A stretch of DNA of 64,000 nucleotides from Singulisphaera acidiphila DSM 18658 (GCF_000242455.2 NC_019892.1:5590744-5654743); one strand, 5' to 3'. Shown: positions 35,701 to 44,055, counted from the first letter of the stretch. Translations and numbers: made by a program. Notes: generated by a model not told the origin, from the sequence alone.

Positions 35701-36420
35701 GTGCGCCGTGATAAGGCACAGCGTCCCAGTGGGTGCAAGTCCCACCCGGCCAAGTTTGATCGCTCCAGCCGGAAGCTATCGGAGCGGCGGTGGAGGTAAC
35801 GAAGCCGTCGGAGCCTTCGAGACACACGTGCCGTTTAGCGGTGCGGCGAGTTGGCAGGCCGTAACGCGAGTGAACACTGAGCAGGCCTCGAAAGTTCTAA
35901 TGTGGGAGCCGCCCCGCCATAGATTCGGGGAAGGCCGCCGTCGCTGGTGAAAACCGAGGGGTTGAGAGTCCCTCATTCCGAACGATCTGATCCAGCGGTC
36001 GCACCGGGGTAATGGTGACGGCATGTCGACACACGGGAAGCTGCTGCAACACGGGAAACCCCATCGGTGGGAAGAAAGATCCCAACCGGACGCCCGCGAG
36101 GGAGAGGCTGGGCCGCATGGGGTGGCGGACAGGCTCGTAGTACCTGGGAAGCCGGGTAACTCCGGTGGAGGAAAGGGGCCTGGGTTCAAGAAGGAGGCTC
36201 GCCGGGGAAAAGGACGGGGAGAGTGGTGCGAACCTTACAACCTCCTCCTTGTGGTTCCTGATTCGAAGGCGGCATCCCACGCGGGTCAAACGGTCATCCG
36301 TATGGCTCATGTGCTTTCTTGTCCGAGAGCCGGATGCGGGAAAACCGCCTGTCCGGTTCGATGAGCGGGGAGTGGAAACGGAGCGTCAGCCACCGCGTCA
36401 CTCCTCAACTCTACTCGGAC
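35701..36420 (+). ncRNA. ORF-less group II intron RNA
   Basis: The 5' end GTGCGCCGTGATAAGGCAC matches the group II start consensus GUGYG and closely resembles the start of known ribozymes of the LtrB kind. A GC-rich domain I with hairpin gtgggtgcaagtcccac follows. A domain V is at 36327-36359: outer stem GAGCCGGA/TCCGGTTC, inner stem GCGG/CCGC with a GAAAA loop, one base shorter than the usual 34. A domain VI-like hairpin and an ending in ..ctactcggac (AC) follow. There is no intron-encoded protein in domain IV and no maturase elsewhere in the window, so splicing would need a protein from another locus. The exons are not in a recognisable gene. Confidence 0.75.
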
Positions 36421-36494
36421 GATTTTTCTTCTCACTTATTGAGCCGCTGACTCGCTCTAAAGCCTTTAGGAAAAGTGATTTAAGTGTATTAATG

Positions 36495-36523
36495 AAAAAA
36501 GCCCATCTCAAGATGAGATGGGC
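36495..36523 (-). terminator. Displaced intrinsic terminator of tRNA-Lys
   Basis: Read on the minus strand, a perfect 10-bp stem (36501-36510 with 36514-36523, loop of three) is followed by six T (36500-36495). It lies right beyond the duplicated tRNA-Lys 3' part. Before integration it would have been directly downstream of the tRNA-Lys gene now 14.4 kb away. Confidence 0.8.
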
Positions 36524-36529
36524 TTCAAG

Positions 36530-36575
36530 AGTGCCTCCCGTAGGACTCGAACCTACAACCCGCTGATTAAGAGTC
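36530..36575 (-). repeat. attL: duplicated 3' part of tRNA-Lys
   Basis: 46 bases identical to 50914-50959. They cover the anticodon loop, variable loop and T-arm to the 3' end of tRNA-Lys (minus strand) plus two flanking bases. The 5' half is absent, so this copy is not a functional tRNA. Confidence 0.92.
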
Positions 36576-36676
36576 GGTGTATGATTTGATGTAAGTTGTA
36601 ATGCCATAGGGCTTAGACTTACGTCGACTAATTATGTGGCTGAGGGCGCTAATGGGGCAGGGTTTGAAAACGCTGC

Positions 36677-37153
36677 TCACCCCGCCTTCCGACGCCTCTT
36701 CGCCTTGGCCTTCTTCGCCCTGGGAGGGGGCTTGATCCGCTTGTCCTTCACGACGGTCCGGCCGAACAGGAGCAACGGCTTGGCATCCTCTCCAAGGATG
36801 AGCACGTCGAGCGGCCCCAGGTCCCGGGACGGCAACTCCTCCATCCAAGGCCAACGCATCTCGTGGCGGTGCCTCGGTACTCGAACGAACCTGGGGGCAT
36901 TCCAGGGTTGCGACCAGCGCGGCACCTCGTTGGGCCCATGCTCGATGATGACGACCTCGAGCACCGTCGCGCCCCAGGGGGTCAATGTCCACACGAGGTC
37001 TGCGGCCGAACCCCACGGTTCCACCAGGCCGAGGGCTTGCAGGCCGGCCAGTGTTTCGGGCGTGTGGCCGAGCAACTTGAGGTCGGCGATCGGGGACCAG
37101 GCGAGCGGCGCGGCCACGATCGCTTCGAGCGCGGCGAGTTCGGGGTCTGTCAC
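36677..37153 (-). CDS. Hypothetical protein of the integrated element
   Basis: 158 residues with a winged-helix-like first part (LAWSPIADLKLLGHTPETLA, then VWTLTPWGATVLEVVI) and a strongly basic tail (PPRAKKAKAKRRRKAG), suggesting nucleic acid contact. Its ATG overlaps the stop of the gp10-like gene (ATGA), so the two are translated together. The nearest attachment site is 100 bases downstream. No family recognised. Confidence 0.6.
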   Translation of the reverse strand: MTDPELAALEAIVAAPLAWSPIADLKLLGHTPETLAGLQALGLVEPWGSAADLVWTLTPWGATVLEVVIIEHGPNEVPRWSQPWNAPRFVRVPRHRHEMRWPWMEELPSRDLGPLDVLILGEDAKPLLLFGRTVVKDKRIKPPPRAKKAKAKRRRKAG

Positions 37154-37566
37154 GCCTTGGCCTCCCGCTCGATGCCCTTGGCCACCAGGTCCATGATCGT
37201 CGCCACGGCCTCGGGCGCCTTGGCCCTGAACGCGTTCTCCATGAAGTGCTGGCCCTCCATGTTCTTCGTCCCGAACTCCTGGAAGCCGCCGTAGAAGGTC
37301 GCTCCCTTGAAGTTGTGGTCACCGATCCGGACATCGAGCGAGATCACCCCGCGCTTCCGTTTCGTCGCGGCCCTGATCTTGATCGCGGCCGCCATCAGAC
37401 CCGTCTTGCGCGGAGCGTCTGTCTTGGCCGTGTCCCTGATCGGCACCAGCCCCTTGCGGAGCGCCTGGCGGATCACCTTTTTCGCCAGCTTGTCCGGGAG
37501 CTCTCGGAAGGCCCGTTGGATCTCCTTGATGCCGGAGACCTTGAACTTGATCGTGTTCTTACCCAT
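37150..37566 (-). CDS. HK97 gp10-like head-tail joining/tail completion protein
   Basis: 138 residues from the ATG at 37566. The pattern IKEIQRAFRELPDKLAKKVI, KGLVPIRDTAKTDAPRKTG and GGFQEFGTKNMEGQHFMENA is typical of HK97 gp10 family tail completion proteins. In phages this gene lies between head and tail genes; here it is on the opposite strand at the element's left edge, which points to rearrangement. Confidence 0.75.
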   Translation of the reverse strand: MGKNTIKFKVSGIKEIQRAFRELPDKLAKKVIRQALRKGLVPIRDTAKTDAPRKTGLMAAAIKIRAATKRKRGVISLDVRIGDHNFKGATFYGGFQEFGTKNMEGQHFMENAFRAKAPEAVATIMDLVAKGIEREAKA

Positions 37567-37673
37567 GCAATTCAAGCCTCTCGCGCAACGGCTTACTCGC
37601 CCTTGTCTATTCTACCAGGGTAGAATGGCAATGTGTTCAGTCGTACCATTTGCTCCCGACTAGGGATGAACCC

Positions 37674-37997
37674 ATGACAGCGCAGACCGAGGAGACTCCC
37701 GAGGACGAACAGACCGCCGCCGGCTTCATGTCCTTGATCGCCCACGACTGCGACGCGCCCGAGGCCGAGAGGGACACCATCGAGTTCGAAGACATGGTTG
37801 GTGGCATCCGGACGATCGGTCGGGCCGCCCACGTCGAGGATGGCGAGTTGATGGGGCCGACGATTGAGTTGGTGTTCTCCGGGGCCGAGACCCGGCGGCA
37901 TGTCCAGGTCTTGCTTGACGCCCGCGCCGCCCTCGAGCTGGTGGGCCGTTTGGCTTATGCCGCGGGGAAGGCGATCGAGGGGAGCGACCATGCCTAA
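37674..37997 (+). CDS. Hypothetical acidic protein of the integrated element
   Basis: 107 residues from the ATG at 37674. Acidic, with a beta-rich middle (VGGIRTIGRAAHVEDGELMG, PTIELVFSGAETRRHVQVLL) and a C-terminal helix. It overlaps the HNH gene by eight bases, so they are translated together. Not recognised. Confidence 0.55.
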   Translation: MTAQTEETPEDEQTAAGFMSLIAHDCDAPEAERDTIEFEDMVGGIRTIGRAAHVEDGELMGPTIELVFSGAETRRHVQVLLDARAALELVGRLAYAAGKAIEGSDHA

Positions 37998-38361
37998 GAA
38001 GATCCCCACGTTCCGCCCCGCCTGGATGCTCAAACCCGAGGTCAAGAAGAAGGTGGACCAGGCCCGGTATGACCGACGGCCCGACCGTCGGGAGGACAAC
38101 GCGTTCTACACGGGCTCACCCTGGAGGAAGCTCAAGACATCAAAGCTCAGGCAAGATCCGCTCTGCCAGCGCTGCAGCACGCCAGAGCGACCGGTCGCCG
38201 CGACCATCGTCCACCACATCAAGGAACGGAAAGACTTCCCTGACCTCGAGCTCGATTGGGACAACCTCGAGAGCGTCTGTGCGTCCTGCCATAGCACCCA
38301 CCACGGGTACGGAAACAAGGGACGAGCCGAGCGAGCGGGCGCGTCTGACGGCACCTCCTGA
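37990..38361 (+). CDS. HNH endonuclease
   Basis: 123 residues. The zinc Cys pairs (CQRC and CASC) bracket the HNH core: VHHIKERKDFPDLELDWDNL, then CHSTHHG. In many phages an HNH protein is encoded just before the terminase genes and helps the terminase cut DNA during packaging. Here the next gene is the capsid gene and no terminase is present. Confidence 0.85.
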   Translation: MPKKIPTFRPAWMLKPEVKKKVDQARYDRRPDRREDNAFYTGSPWRKLKTSKLRQDPLCQRCSTPERPVAATIVHHIKERKDFPDLELDWDNLESVCASCHSTHHGYGNKGRAERAGASDGTS

Positions 38362-38382
38362 CCCACCCTCGCCCTCCTGACA

Positions 38383-38435
38383 CCCAGGGGGGGAGGTCAT
38401 TTGCTAGGACCCGCGCCCATCCCACCGCAGCGGGC
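38383..38435. repeat. Half copy of the element's palindromic repeat
   Basis: 53 bases identical to 43457-43509, the left arm of the large palindrome after the tape-measure gene, in the same orientation. It lies right after the HNH stop codon, where terminase genes would be expected. Confidence 0.9.
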
Positions 38436-38633
38436 ATCGCGCGCGTTTTTTGACGAAATTCGGGACCTTTTTCCTGGCACATTGATGCGATTGATGCGTC
38501 GTCGATTTTGTGCAATCAAAAATAATTCTTTGATTGGGCAAAATTAGCCTTTTCGAATCGAGTTGCCACGCGTACACTTGGATAGTCAGGGGTGGCCTGT
38601 GATGACCTCCCCATGGTTTGATCCAAAGCGCGG
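38436..38633. promoter_or_regulatory. AT-rich leader of the capsid operon
   Basis: The region contains a short inverted repeat (38513-38520 with 38529-38536) and a tandem ttgatgcg pair. Its AT content and position suggest that the structural-gene promoter and its control lie here, but no confident -35/-10 pair was found. Confidence 0.4.
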
Positions 38634-39749
38634 ATGGCCTATCCCATGACGCCTCGACTGTTCACTTACTCACGGCCCGATCAGTCAGAAGAGCGCTCGC
38701 TCCCGCACCACGAGCCTTCTCAACGCGGGAAATACTCCCTCGCGAGGGCGCTTCGCGAGGCGAGAAACCACACGAACGGGGTCATCACAGGCCTCGAACG
38801 CGAGGTCTCCGACGAGATTGCCCGGCGGACCGGCAGGAATGTTCGGGGCTTCCTCGTGCCCTGGGACGTCGAGGTCCGGGCACTCTCGACCACGACAGGC
38901 GCCGGGGGGATCCCCACGATCCTCTCCGGGGCGATGATTGACGTGCTCCGGGCCAAGATGATTTGCGGGATGCTCGGCGCCCAGGTCCTCCCCGATCTGA
39001 CCGGGGGGAAGTTTGCTATCCCCAAGAAGACGGCCACCGTCTCCCTTGGCTGGCTACCCGAGGGCGGGGACGCTCCCACCGACGAACCCGTGGTTGACTC
39101 ACAGGTCCTCTTCACCCCGCACACGACGGGCGCCTATGTCGACGTGACGCGCAAGGCGATCGACTCTATTCCCAACATCGACGAAGTCATCATCGGGGAC
39201 CTCCTCTCGGCGATCGCGGTCGAAGTCGATCGAGGGGCGCTGAATGGCCTCGGGAATAACAACCAACCCCTCGGGCTGGCTCAGAATCCTGGCGTGGCTG
39301 AGGTCTCATTCGGCGCGAACGGGGGAGCTCCAACCCTGGCTCTGCTCGCCGCGATGGAGCAAACCGTAGGCAACGCCAACGCCGACATCGGCAAGCTCGC
39401 GTTTGCAACAACGCCAAACGGTCGCCTCAAACTCAGGACGACGGAGAAGGTGGCGACGTCCGGGAAGATGCTCTGGACCGATTCCAACACCGTCCTCGGC
39501 TATCCGGCCGTGGCTTCGAACCAGCTCCCGAGCAACTTGACCCACGGGTTGGGGACTGGTCTTTCCCCGATCATCTTCGGCAACTGGTCGGATCTGGTCA
39601 TCGGCCTGTGGGGGCCGGTCGACATCCTCGTGAACCCCTACAGGTTCTCGACCACCGGCTTCACCCGGTACCGGGGCCTGCAAGACGTCGACGTCATGCT
39701 TCGTCACAACGAGTCGTTCGCCATGGCTCCGGACATGGTCACGACCTGA
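38634..39749 (+). CDS. HK97-type major capsid protein
   Basis: 371 residues. The middle and C-terminus show the usual HK97-fold stretches: LGAQVLPDLTGGKFAIPKKT, LGWLPEGGDAPTDEPVVDSQ, VDVTRKAIDSIPNIDEVI, then FGNWSDLVIGLWGPVDILVN and MLRHNESFAMAPDM. The part before residue 95 is shorter than the usual scaffold (delta) domain plus protease site, and no head protease is encoded beside it. It is the first gene of a rightward structural run. Confidence 0.85.
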   Translation: MAYPMTPRLFTYSRPDQSEERSLPHHEPSQRGKYSLARALREARNHTNGVITGLEREVSDEIARRTGRNVRGFLVPWDVEVRALSTTTGAGGIPTILSGAMIDVLRAKMICGMLGAQVLPDLTGGKFAIPKKTATVSLGWLPEGGDAPTDEPVVDSQVLFTPHTTGAYVDVTRKAIDSIPNIDEVIIGDLLSAIAVEVDRGALNGLGNNNQPLGLAQNPGVAEVSFGANGGAPTLALLAAMEQTVGNANADIGKLAFATTPNGRLKLRTTEKVATSGKMLWTDSNTVLGYPAVASNQLPSNLTHGLGTGLSPIIFGNWSDLVIGLWGPVDILVNPYRFSTTGFTRYRGLQDVDVMLRHNESFAMAPDMVTT

Positions 39750-39808
39750 CCCCACTCGATCGCCCACGACTGATCGAATCCTTTTCCCCAGCCCCGAAAG
39801 GGTGAGTC

Positions 39809-40051
39809 ATGCAGATGGTCCAAGTGAAGCTGACCAAGCCCCACGTTCTCGTCGGCAACCGGGTCTGTGCTGAAGGCGATGTTGTCGATGTCGACCTCGA
39901 GGTAGCCATCCGGTTCGTCGAGTCGGTCGCTGGCGAGTTCGTCGACGCACGGCTGACTCAGGCCCTTCAGGTCCACAAAGACCTTCCTCGCGAGAAGAAG
40001 GCCGAAGCCGTGGCGGCTCTGGTCGACATGCTCGGCACGGCCGCCAACTGA
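39809..40051 (+). CDS. Small structural-region protein with one copy of a repeated beta-domain
   Basis: 80 residues. One about 40-residue unit is visible: VKLTKPHVLVGNRVCAEGDV, VDVDLEVAIRFVESV, then a helical tail. The same unit occurs three times in the next protein and twice in the one after. Similar short beta-units are common in phage proteins encoded after the capsid gene, and a role in decorating or joining the head is plausible but unproven. Confidence 0.65.
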   Translation: MQMVQVKLTKPHVLVGNRVCAEGDVVDVDLEVAIRFVESVAGEFVDARLTQALQVHKDLPREKKAEAVAALVDMLGTAAN

Positions 40052-40066
40052 TCGGGAGGTGAGACC

Positions 40067-40486
40067 GTGTCGAAGCTGCGTCTGATCCTGAAAGAAAACC
40101 CCCTGGGACTGGTCTTCAACGGCCGGCTGGCCAAGCACGGGGATGTCGTCAACGTTGAGCCGGAGTTCGCCGCGGAACTGCTCGAGGCCAAGGCCGCGGT
40201 GTTGATGTCCCGAGTGAAGATCGCCCGCGACAACATCCTTGTCGGTAACCGGGTCTGCGCAGCCGGCGACCTGGTGGACGTCACAGACGAGTTCGCCAAG
40301 CGGCTTCTCGAGGGCAAGGTGGCGACCGTCGCGCCGGTCAAGATCACGGCCAAGGCCGTCACTGTCGATGGCCGGAGCTATGCCGCCGGCAAGGTGGTCG
40401 AAACCACGGCCGATCAAACCCGCGTTCTGATCACAGGCGGACTCGCGGAATACGCGGGCGAGGCGGTTTGGTCCAGTAACCAGTGA
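40067..40486 (+). CDS. Three-unit repeated beta-domain protein
   Basis: 139 residues from a GTG with GGGAGGTGAG upstream. Three tandem units share the pattern xKxxxxxxxVxGxxxxxGxVVxV followed by a helix: LRLILKENPLGLVFNGRLAK.., VKIARDNILVGNRVCAAGDL.., and VKITAKAVTVDGRSYAAGKV... Unit two is nearly the same as the unit in the upstream gene over VGNRVCAxGDxVDV, showing recent duplication. Confidence 0.65.
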   Translation: MSKLRLILKENPLGLVFNGRLAKHGDVVNVEPEFAAELLEAKAAVLMSRVKIARDNILVGNRVCAAGDLVDVTDEFAKRLLEGKVATVAPVKITAKAVTVDGRSYAAGKVVETTADQTRVLITGGLAEYAGEAVWSSNQ

Positions 40487-40498
40487 GGCTATCAAACC

Positions 40499-40861
40499 AT
40501 GACGAAGGTTAAATTCCTCAAAGATACGAAGATCAGGGGCCAGTGGTACGAGCCCGGCCAGGTTGCCGAAATCGACGACCATGACGCGGACTTGCTTCGT
40601 AAGTCGGGCGCGGTTGAGTCCAGCCGTAGTCAGCCCGTAGCCCCCAGAGCCATGAAGCAGGTTCGCTTCCTGAGGCCAACCAAGGTGGACGGTCGGAACC
40701 ATGGCGCCGGCGCGTACGTCGAGCTCGAGGAGCGCAAGGCCGAAGCGCTCCGGGCTGCAGACGTCGTCGTGTTCCCTGGCGAGTCGGGTTGGACTGGCGA
40801 CCCGGGGAGCCGGAGTGGCACCAGACGTCGCGAGAAACGATCCCTCAGTGGCAAGGAGTGA
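40499..40861 (+). CDS. Two-unit repeated beta-domain protein
   Basis: 120 residues with two copies of the same unit (VKFLKDTKIRGQWYEPGQVA and VRFLRPTKVDGRNHGAGAYV, each ending in a helix AxxLRxxxAV). A basic, Gly/Arg-rich tail follows. Encoded 12 bases after the previous gene, in the same operon. Confidence 0.6.
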   Translation: MTKVKFLKDTKIRGQWYEPGQVAEIDDHDADLLRKSGAVESSRSQPVAPRAMKQVRFLRPTKVDGRNHGAGAYVELEERKAEALRAADVVVFPGESGWTGDPGSRSGTRRREKRSLSGKE

Positions 40862-40865
40862 GTCG

Positions 40866-41093
40866 ATGACACCCGAGGTTGAACCCCAGAGATCACCCTA
40901 CGCGACCGTCCAGGAGGCCGCCGGTTACACCCGGGTCTCGACCCGGACAATCCGCCGGGCGATCACCTCGGGACGTCTGACGGCCCACCGCGTAGGAGTC
41001 CGCGTCCTGATCCGCTACGCGGACCTCGACACGTTCGTAACCGCCGGGGGAGAGTCACCCCCGGCATCCACCCTTCTTCCTGCTCAGGAGTGA
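40866..41093 (+). CDS. Excisionase-like HTH protein
   Basis: 75 residues from the ATG at 40866. It matches the MerR/excisionase type helix-turn-helix layout: YATVQEAAGYTRVSTRTIRR, AITSGRLTAHRVGVRVLIRY, ADLDTFV. It is unusual to find such a protein amid structural genes; it may regulate late transcription. A second excisionase-like gene sits beside the integrase at 49360. Confidence 0.7.
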   Translation: MTPEVEPQRSPYATVQEAAGYTRVSTRTIRRAITSGRLTAHRVGVRVLIRYADLDTFVTAGGESPPASTLLPAQE

Positions 41094-41095
41094 CC

Positions 41096-41446
41096 ATGTC
41101 TTTGACCAGAGATCAGATCCTCGCGTCTGACGGCCGGAAGCGCAAAAAAGTCGAGATTCCCGACCTGGGGGGTTCCGTCTTCGTTCAGTCGCGCACGGCG
41201 CGCCAGCAAGAACAGTGGGAGGCCATGTGTAGCGACAACGGGACCGATGGGGCCAAGGCGAAGAACTCCGTTCGGTCCACCGTAGCGGTCATGAGCGTGT
41301 GCGATGAGGACGGCAACCCCATGTTCACCGAGGCGGACATCCCGGCCCTGAACGATGTCTCTTGTCGGATCATGATTCAGATCTGGGATGCCGCCATGGA
41401 GGTCAATTCTCTCGTCGTCGCCGAGCCGGACGCCGCGGCGGTCTGA
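41096..41446 (+). CDS. Probable tail assembly chaperone-like protein
   Basis: 116 residues from the ATG at 41096 with AGGAG five bases upstream. The sequence (VEIPDLGGSVFVQSRTARQQ, EQWEAM, VMSVCDEDGNPMFTEADIPA, LNDVSCRIMIQIWDAAMEVN) fits the small proteins encoded just before tape-measure genes. No frameshift signal for a longer form was identified. Confidence 0.55.
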   Translation: MSLTRDQILASDGRKRKKVEIPDLGGSVFVQSRTARQQEQWEAMCSDNGTDGAKAKNSVRSTVAVMSVCDEDGNPMFTEADIPALNDVSCRIMIQIWDAAMEVNSLVVAEPDAAAV

Positions 41447-41538
41447 GTCGATTGCCTTATCGTCCATCGACCGGCCGCGACCCACCGTGGTAGGGGCCGC
41501 GGCCGTTTCATTTAGACGCAAACCGAAGCGGGGATCTC

Positions 41539-43455
41539 ATGGCAGTCATCGGCAATATCGCGATCGGCGCGAGCGTCAACACGAAGGGGTTGGCCGCGGA
41601 CCTGAAGGCGGCCGAGATGAAGCTCGGGGCCTTTGGCTCGGCAGTCAACGGGCTGGGATCCTCGCTCAAGGCCGTCGGACCGGCCCTTGCCGCCGTCGGG
41701 GCGGGGGCACTGGTATTCACGGCGCTCAAGGCCTCCGTCGGAACGGCGGTCGATCTCGAGAAGGCCATGACGGGGTTGTCCAAGGCGAGCAACGCCGAAG
41801 GAACTACCCTTGAGATCTTGAAGGGGCAACTCTACGGGCTCTCAACCGAGCTCAAGGGAGTCCCGTTGGACAACGTCCTGGCAATCGCCACAAGCCTCTC
41901 GAAGATGGGCGTGGCGAATGACCAGCTCGTCGAACAGACCCGCGGCGTGGCGATGCTGACGACCGCTCTGGACGACATCCCTGCTGAACAGGTGGCCGAC
42001 CAGATCGGCAAGCTGAACGCCATCTTCAAGCTCGGCAGCAAGGGGGCGTTGCAGATCGGTTCGGCCCTGGACAAGATCGCCGACTCTGGCCTCTCCAGCG
42101 CCGATGGGATCCTCGACGTCACGTCGCGAGTCAGCGGCACGGCGAACGCCATGCACATCGGCGCGGGCGAGACGATGGCGATGGCCGCGGCTCTGCTCGA
42201 CACCGGGACGTCGGCAGAGCAAGCCGGGAGCTCCATCAACAACCTGCTCATGAACATGGTCGACGTGTCCAACCACGCCGACTTTGCAAAAACCGCGGGG
42301 CTGAGCGTCGAAGACTTCAGCAAGCTCGTGGCCGGCAAGCCGATGAAAGCCGTCGAGGCGTTCCTTGGAGGCCTCGAGCGTTTGGACGCGGCGGGTCAAC
42401 TCGCCGCTCTCTCGAGCGCCGGGATCACTGCCCAGGAGCGTCAGGCCGCGCTTCAGAAGATGGCCCAGCAGACCCAGAAGTTGGCCGAGTACACCGCGAT
42501 GGCGGGCGATGAATTCCGGACCCTGAACCAGATCCAGCAGAGCTACGACAAGACAGCCGCCAACTCCTCGTCCGTTTTCACCCAATTCAGCAACAACCTT
42601 CAGATCGCCATGGGACACATCGGCGACGGTTTGCTTGTGCTCATCAAGCCGGTCGTGTGGTTTCTCAACAAGGCTCTCGAGGGGTTCAACGCGCTGGCCG
42701 GTTGGATCAGAGGTGGGTCAGGCGGAACAATCCCGGCAACGGTGGCTCAGTCTCCCAAGGCCGCAGCGGTCGCCATGGCCGCATCGGGCCAAGGTGATGC
42801 CAAGGCGGAAGGCTCGGCCGGGTCCGAGAGTGCGGCTGCCACGCTCAGTAAAGACGTCGCCTCGATGGAGAAGGATCTCCGGCTCCAGATCGCCACGTTC
42901 GGCAAGTCGAGTGACGAGGTCCAGATCTACAAGCTCGCTCTCGAGGGGGCCAGCGCCGCTCAACTCGCGAACGCCAAGTCACTCCTCGCCCAACTCTCAG
43001 GGATGGAGAAACAGAAGAAGGCGATGGAGGATCAGGTCGAGATCCAAAATCGAATGAAGGAAGAGGGCAAGAGTATCTGGGAGGCGACACGCACCCCGCT
43101 CGAGAAGTACACCGCCGAGGTTGAACGCCTCAAAGGACTCCTGGCCGGCGGTGCGATCGATGCCGAGACGTTCGGTCGGGCCAGCACGGCAGCAGCCGGG
43201 GAACTGATGCCGGACAAGAAGGCCGCGGGGACCGATGGGCCAACTCACGCCGCCGCTCTCACCGCCGGATCCGCCGAGGCATACAGCGCCCAACTTCGCT
43301 TCATCGCCCAGGGAAACGGCGGCAAGGATGAGTCGATCAAGGAAGTCGCGAAGGAAGCTCCCAAACAGACCGACCTATTGCGTCAGTTGCTGGCCGAGAT
43401 GCGGCGGACCGCCAATGGGAAAAGCGGGATGCCTGCGGAGCTCTTCAACTTCTGA
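41539..43455 (+). CDS. Phage tail tape measure protein
   Basis: 638 residues, rich in Ala and Leu. The N-terminal half has the conserved TMP-core pattern (VDLEKAMTGLSKASNAEGTT, KMGVANDQLVEQTRGVAML, then GAGETMAMAAALLDTGTSAE). A hydrophobic stretch near residues 365-390 and an Ala-rich coiled-coil second half follow. It sets tail length and implies a short siphovirus-like tail. No tail tip or baseplate genes follow; the reading stops at a palindromic repeat. Confidence 0.85.
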   Translation: MAVIGNIAIGASVNTKGLAADLKAAEMKLGAFGSAVNGLGSSLKAVGPALAAVGAGALVFTALKASVGTAVDLEKAMTGLSKASNAEGTTLEILKGQLYGLSTELKGVPLDNVLAIATSLSKMGVANDQLVEQTRGVAMLTTALDDIPAEQVADQIGKLNAIFKLGSKGALQIGSALDKIADSGLSSADGILDVTSRVSGTANAMHIGAGETMAMAAALLDTGTSAEQAGSSINNLLMNMVDVSNHADFAKTAGLSVEDFSKLVAGKPMKAVEAFLGGLERLDAAGQLAALSSAGITAQERQAALQKMAQQTQKLAEYTAMAGDEFRTLNQIQQSYDKTAANSSSVFTQFSNNLQIAMGHIGDGLLVLIKPVVWFLNKALEGFNALAGWIRGGSGGTIPATVAQSPKAAAVAMAASGQGDAKAEGSAGSESAAATLSKDVASMEKDLRLQIATFGKSSDEVQIYKLALEGASAAQLANAKSLLAQLSGMEKQKKAMEDQVEIQNRMKEEGKSIWEATRTPLEKYTAEVERLKGLLAGGAIDAETFGRASTAAAGELMPDKKAAGTDGPTHAAALTAGSAEAYSAQLRFIAQGNGGKDESIKEVAKEAPKQTDLLRQLLAEMRRTANGKSGMPAELFNF

Positions 43456-43685
43456 CCCCAGGGGGGGAGGTCATTTGCTAGGACCCGCGCCCATCCCACC
43501 GCAGCGGGCCCTTTGCACGTTTTTGCACCACTTTTTTGGGGGGTATTACCCCCCTGGCTCAATCCCACCAGCAATCGCACGCATAAACCCGCGCCAACTT
43601 TTTCGAACCGTCTAAAAACGTGCAAAGGGCCCGCTGCGGTGGGATGGCTCGAGGTGGTAGCGATTACCCTCCCCCCCCTGGGGTG
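43456..43685. repeat. Large palindromic repeat after the tape-measure gene
   Basis: The outer arms (about 43456-43524 and 43614-43685) are inverted copies; the inner 34 bp (43491-43524 and 43614-43647) match perfectly. Both arms also contain the G-run/C-run block (cccaggggggg). The 89-base centre holds a small hairpin ggggggtattacccccc. The left arm begins directly at the tape-measure stop codon. A half copy lies at 38383-38435. Confidence 0.9.
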
Positions 43686-43722
43686 GGCGGGTCAGTCGCG
43701 GTCCGTCCCTGTGGCGCATCGA

Positions 43723-44055
43723 TCAATGCATGGTCCGTAGCAAGACGCCGATCCTTTCGTTCGCACGCCTGAACGCCTTCCCTAATTCATCTAAATATCC
43801 ATCTGATTCTTCCGCGGAATCCGCATAATCAACACATGCATACAATGTCTGAATAATCGTAATAAGCTCTTGCGTTTCTTGGTCGTCAACCCTCACGGAG
43901 AGGATAGTCGCCCGGTCCCTAGCTTCGCGAGCCTTCTGGTCCAAATCGTCACGCGATCTAAGTTTGACTTTTGCCGTTTTGACGACCTTGTCGTGCCAGC
44001 GCGCACCCTGATCCGAGGAGACCCCTTGCGACGGCGTCTCGGACCGGGCTTTTGA
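43723..44055 (-). CDS. Hypothetical helical protein, start uncertain
   Basis: The coding-like part reads WHDKVVKTAKVKLRSRDDLD, then VDDQETQELITIIQTLYACV, then YLDELGKAFRRANERIGVLL, a charged helical protein ending at 43723. The frame stays open upstream into the next gene, but that extension has no coding character and no ATG is near. It may be N-terminally truncated or use an unrecognised start. Confidence 0.4.
   Translation of the reverse strand, partial: SKARSETPSQGVSSDQGARWHDKVVKTAKVKLRSRDDLDQKAREARDRATILSVRVDDQETQELITIIQTLYACVDYADSAEESDGYLDELGKAFRRANERIGVLLRTMH

Noticed and set aside
32506..36420. RT gene as the maturase of the nearby group II intron
   Set aside because: The RT is on the opposite strand, outside the intron's domains, lacks maturase and HNH parts, and is coupled to another gene.
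36530..36575. Functional second tRNA-Lys
   Set aside because: Only the 3' part is present; the 5' acceptor and D-arm are missing.
43235..43740. Short frames across the palindrome after the tape-measure gene
   Set aside because: They only reflect the inverted repeat (similar peptides such as KGPAAVGW arise from both arms) and lack starts or family content.
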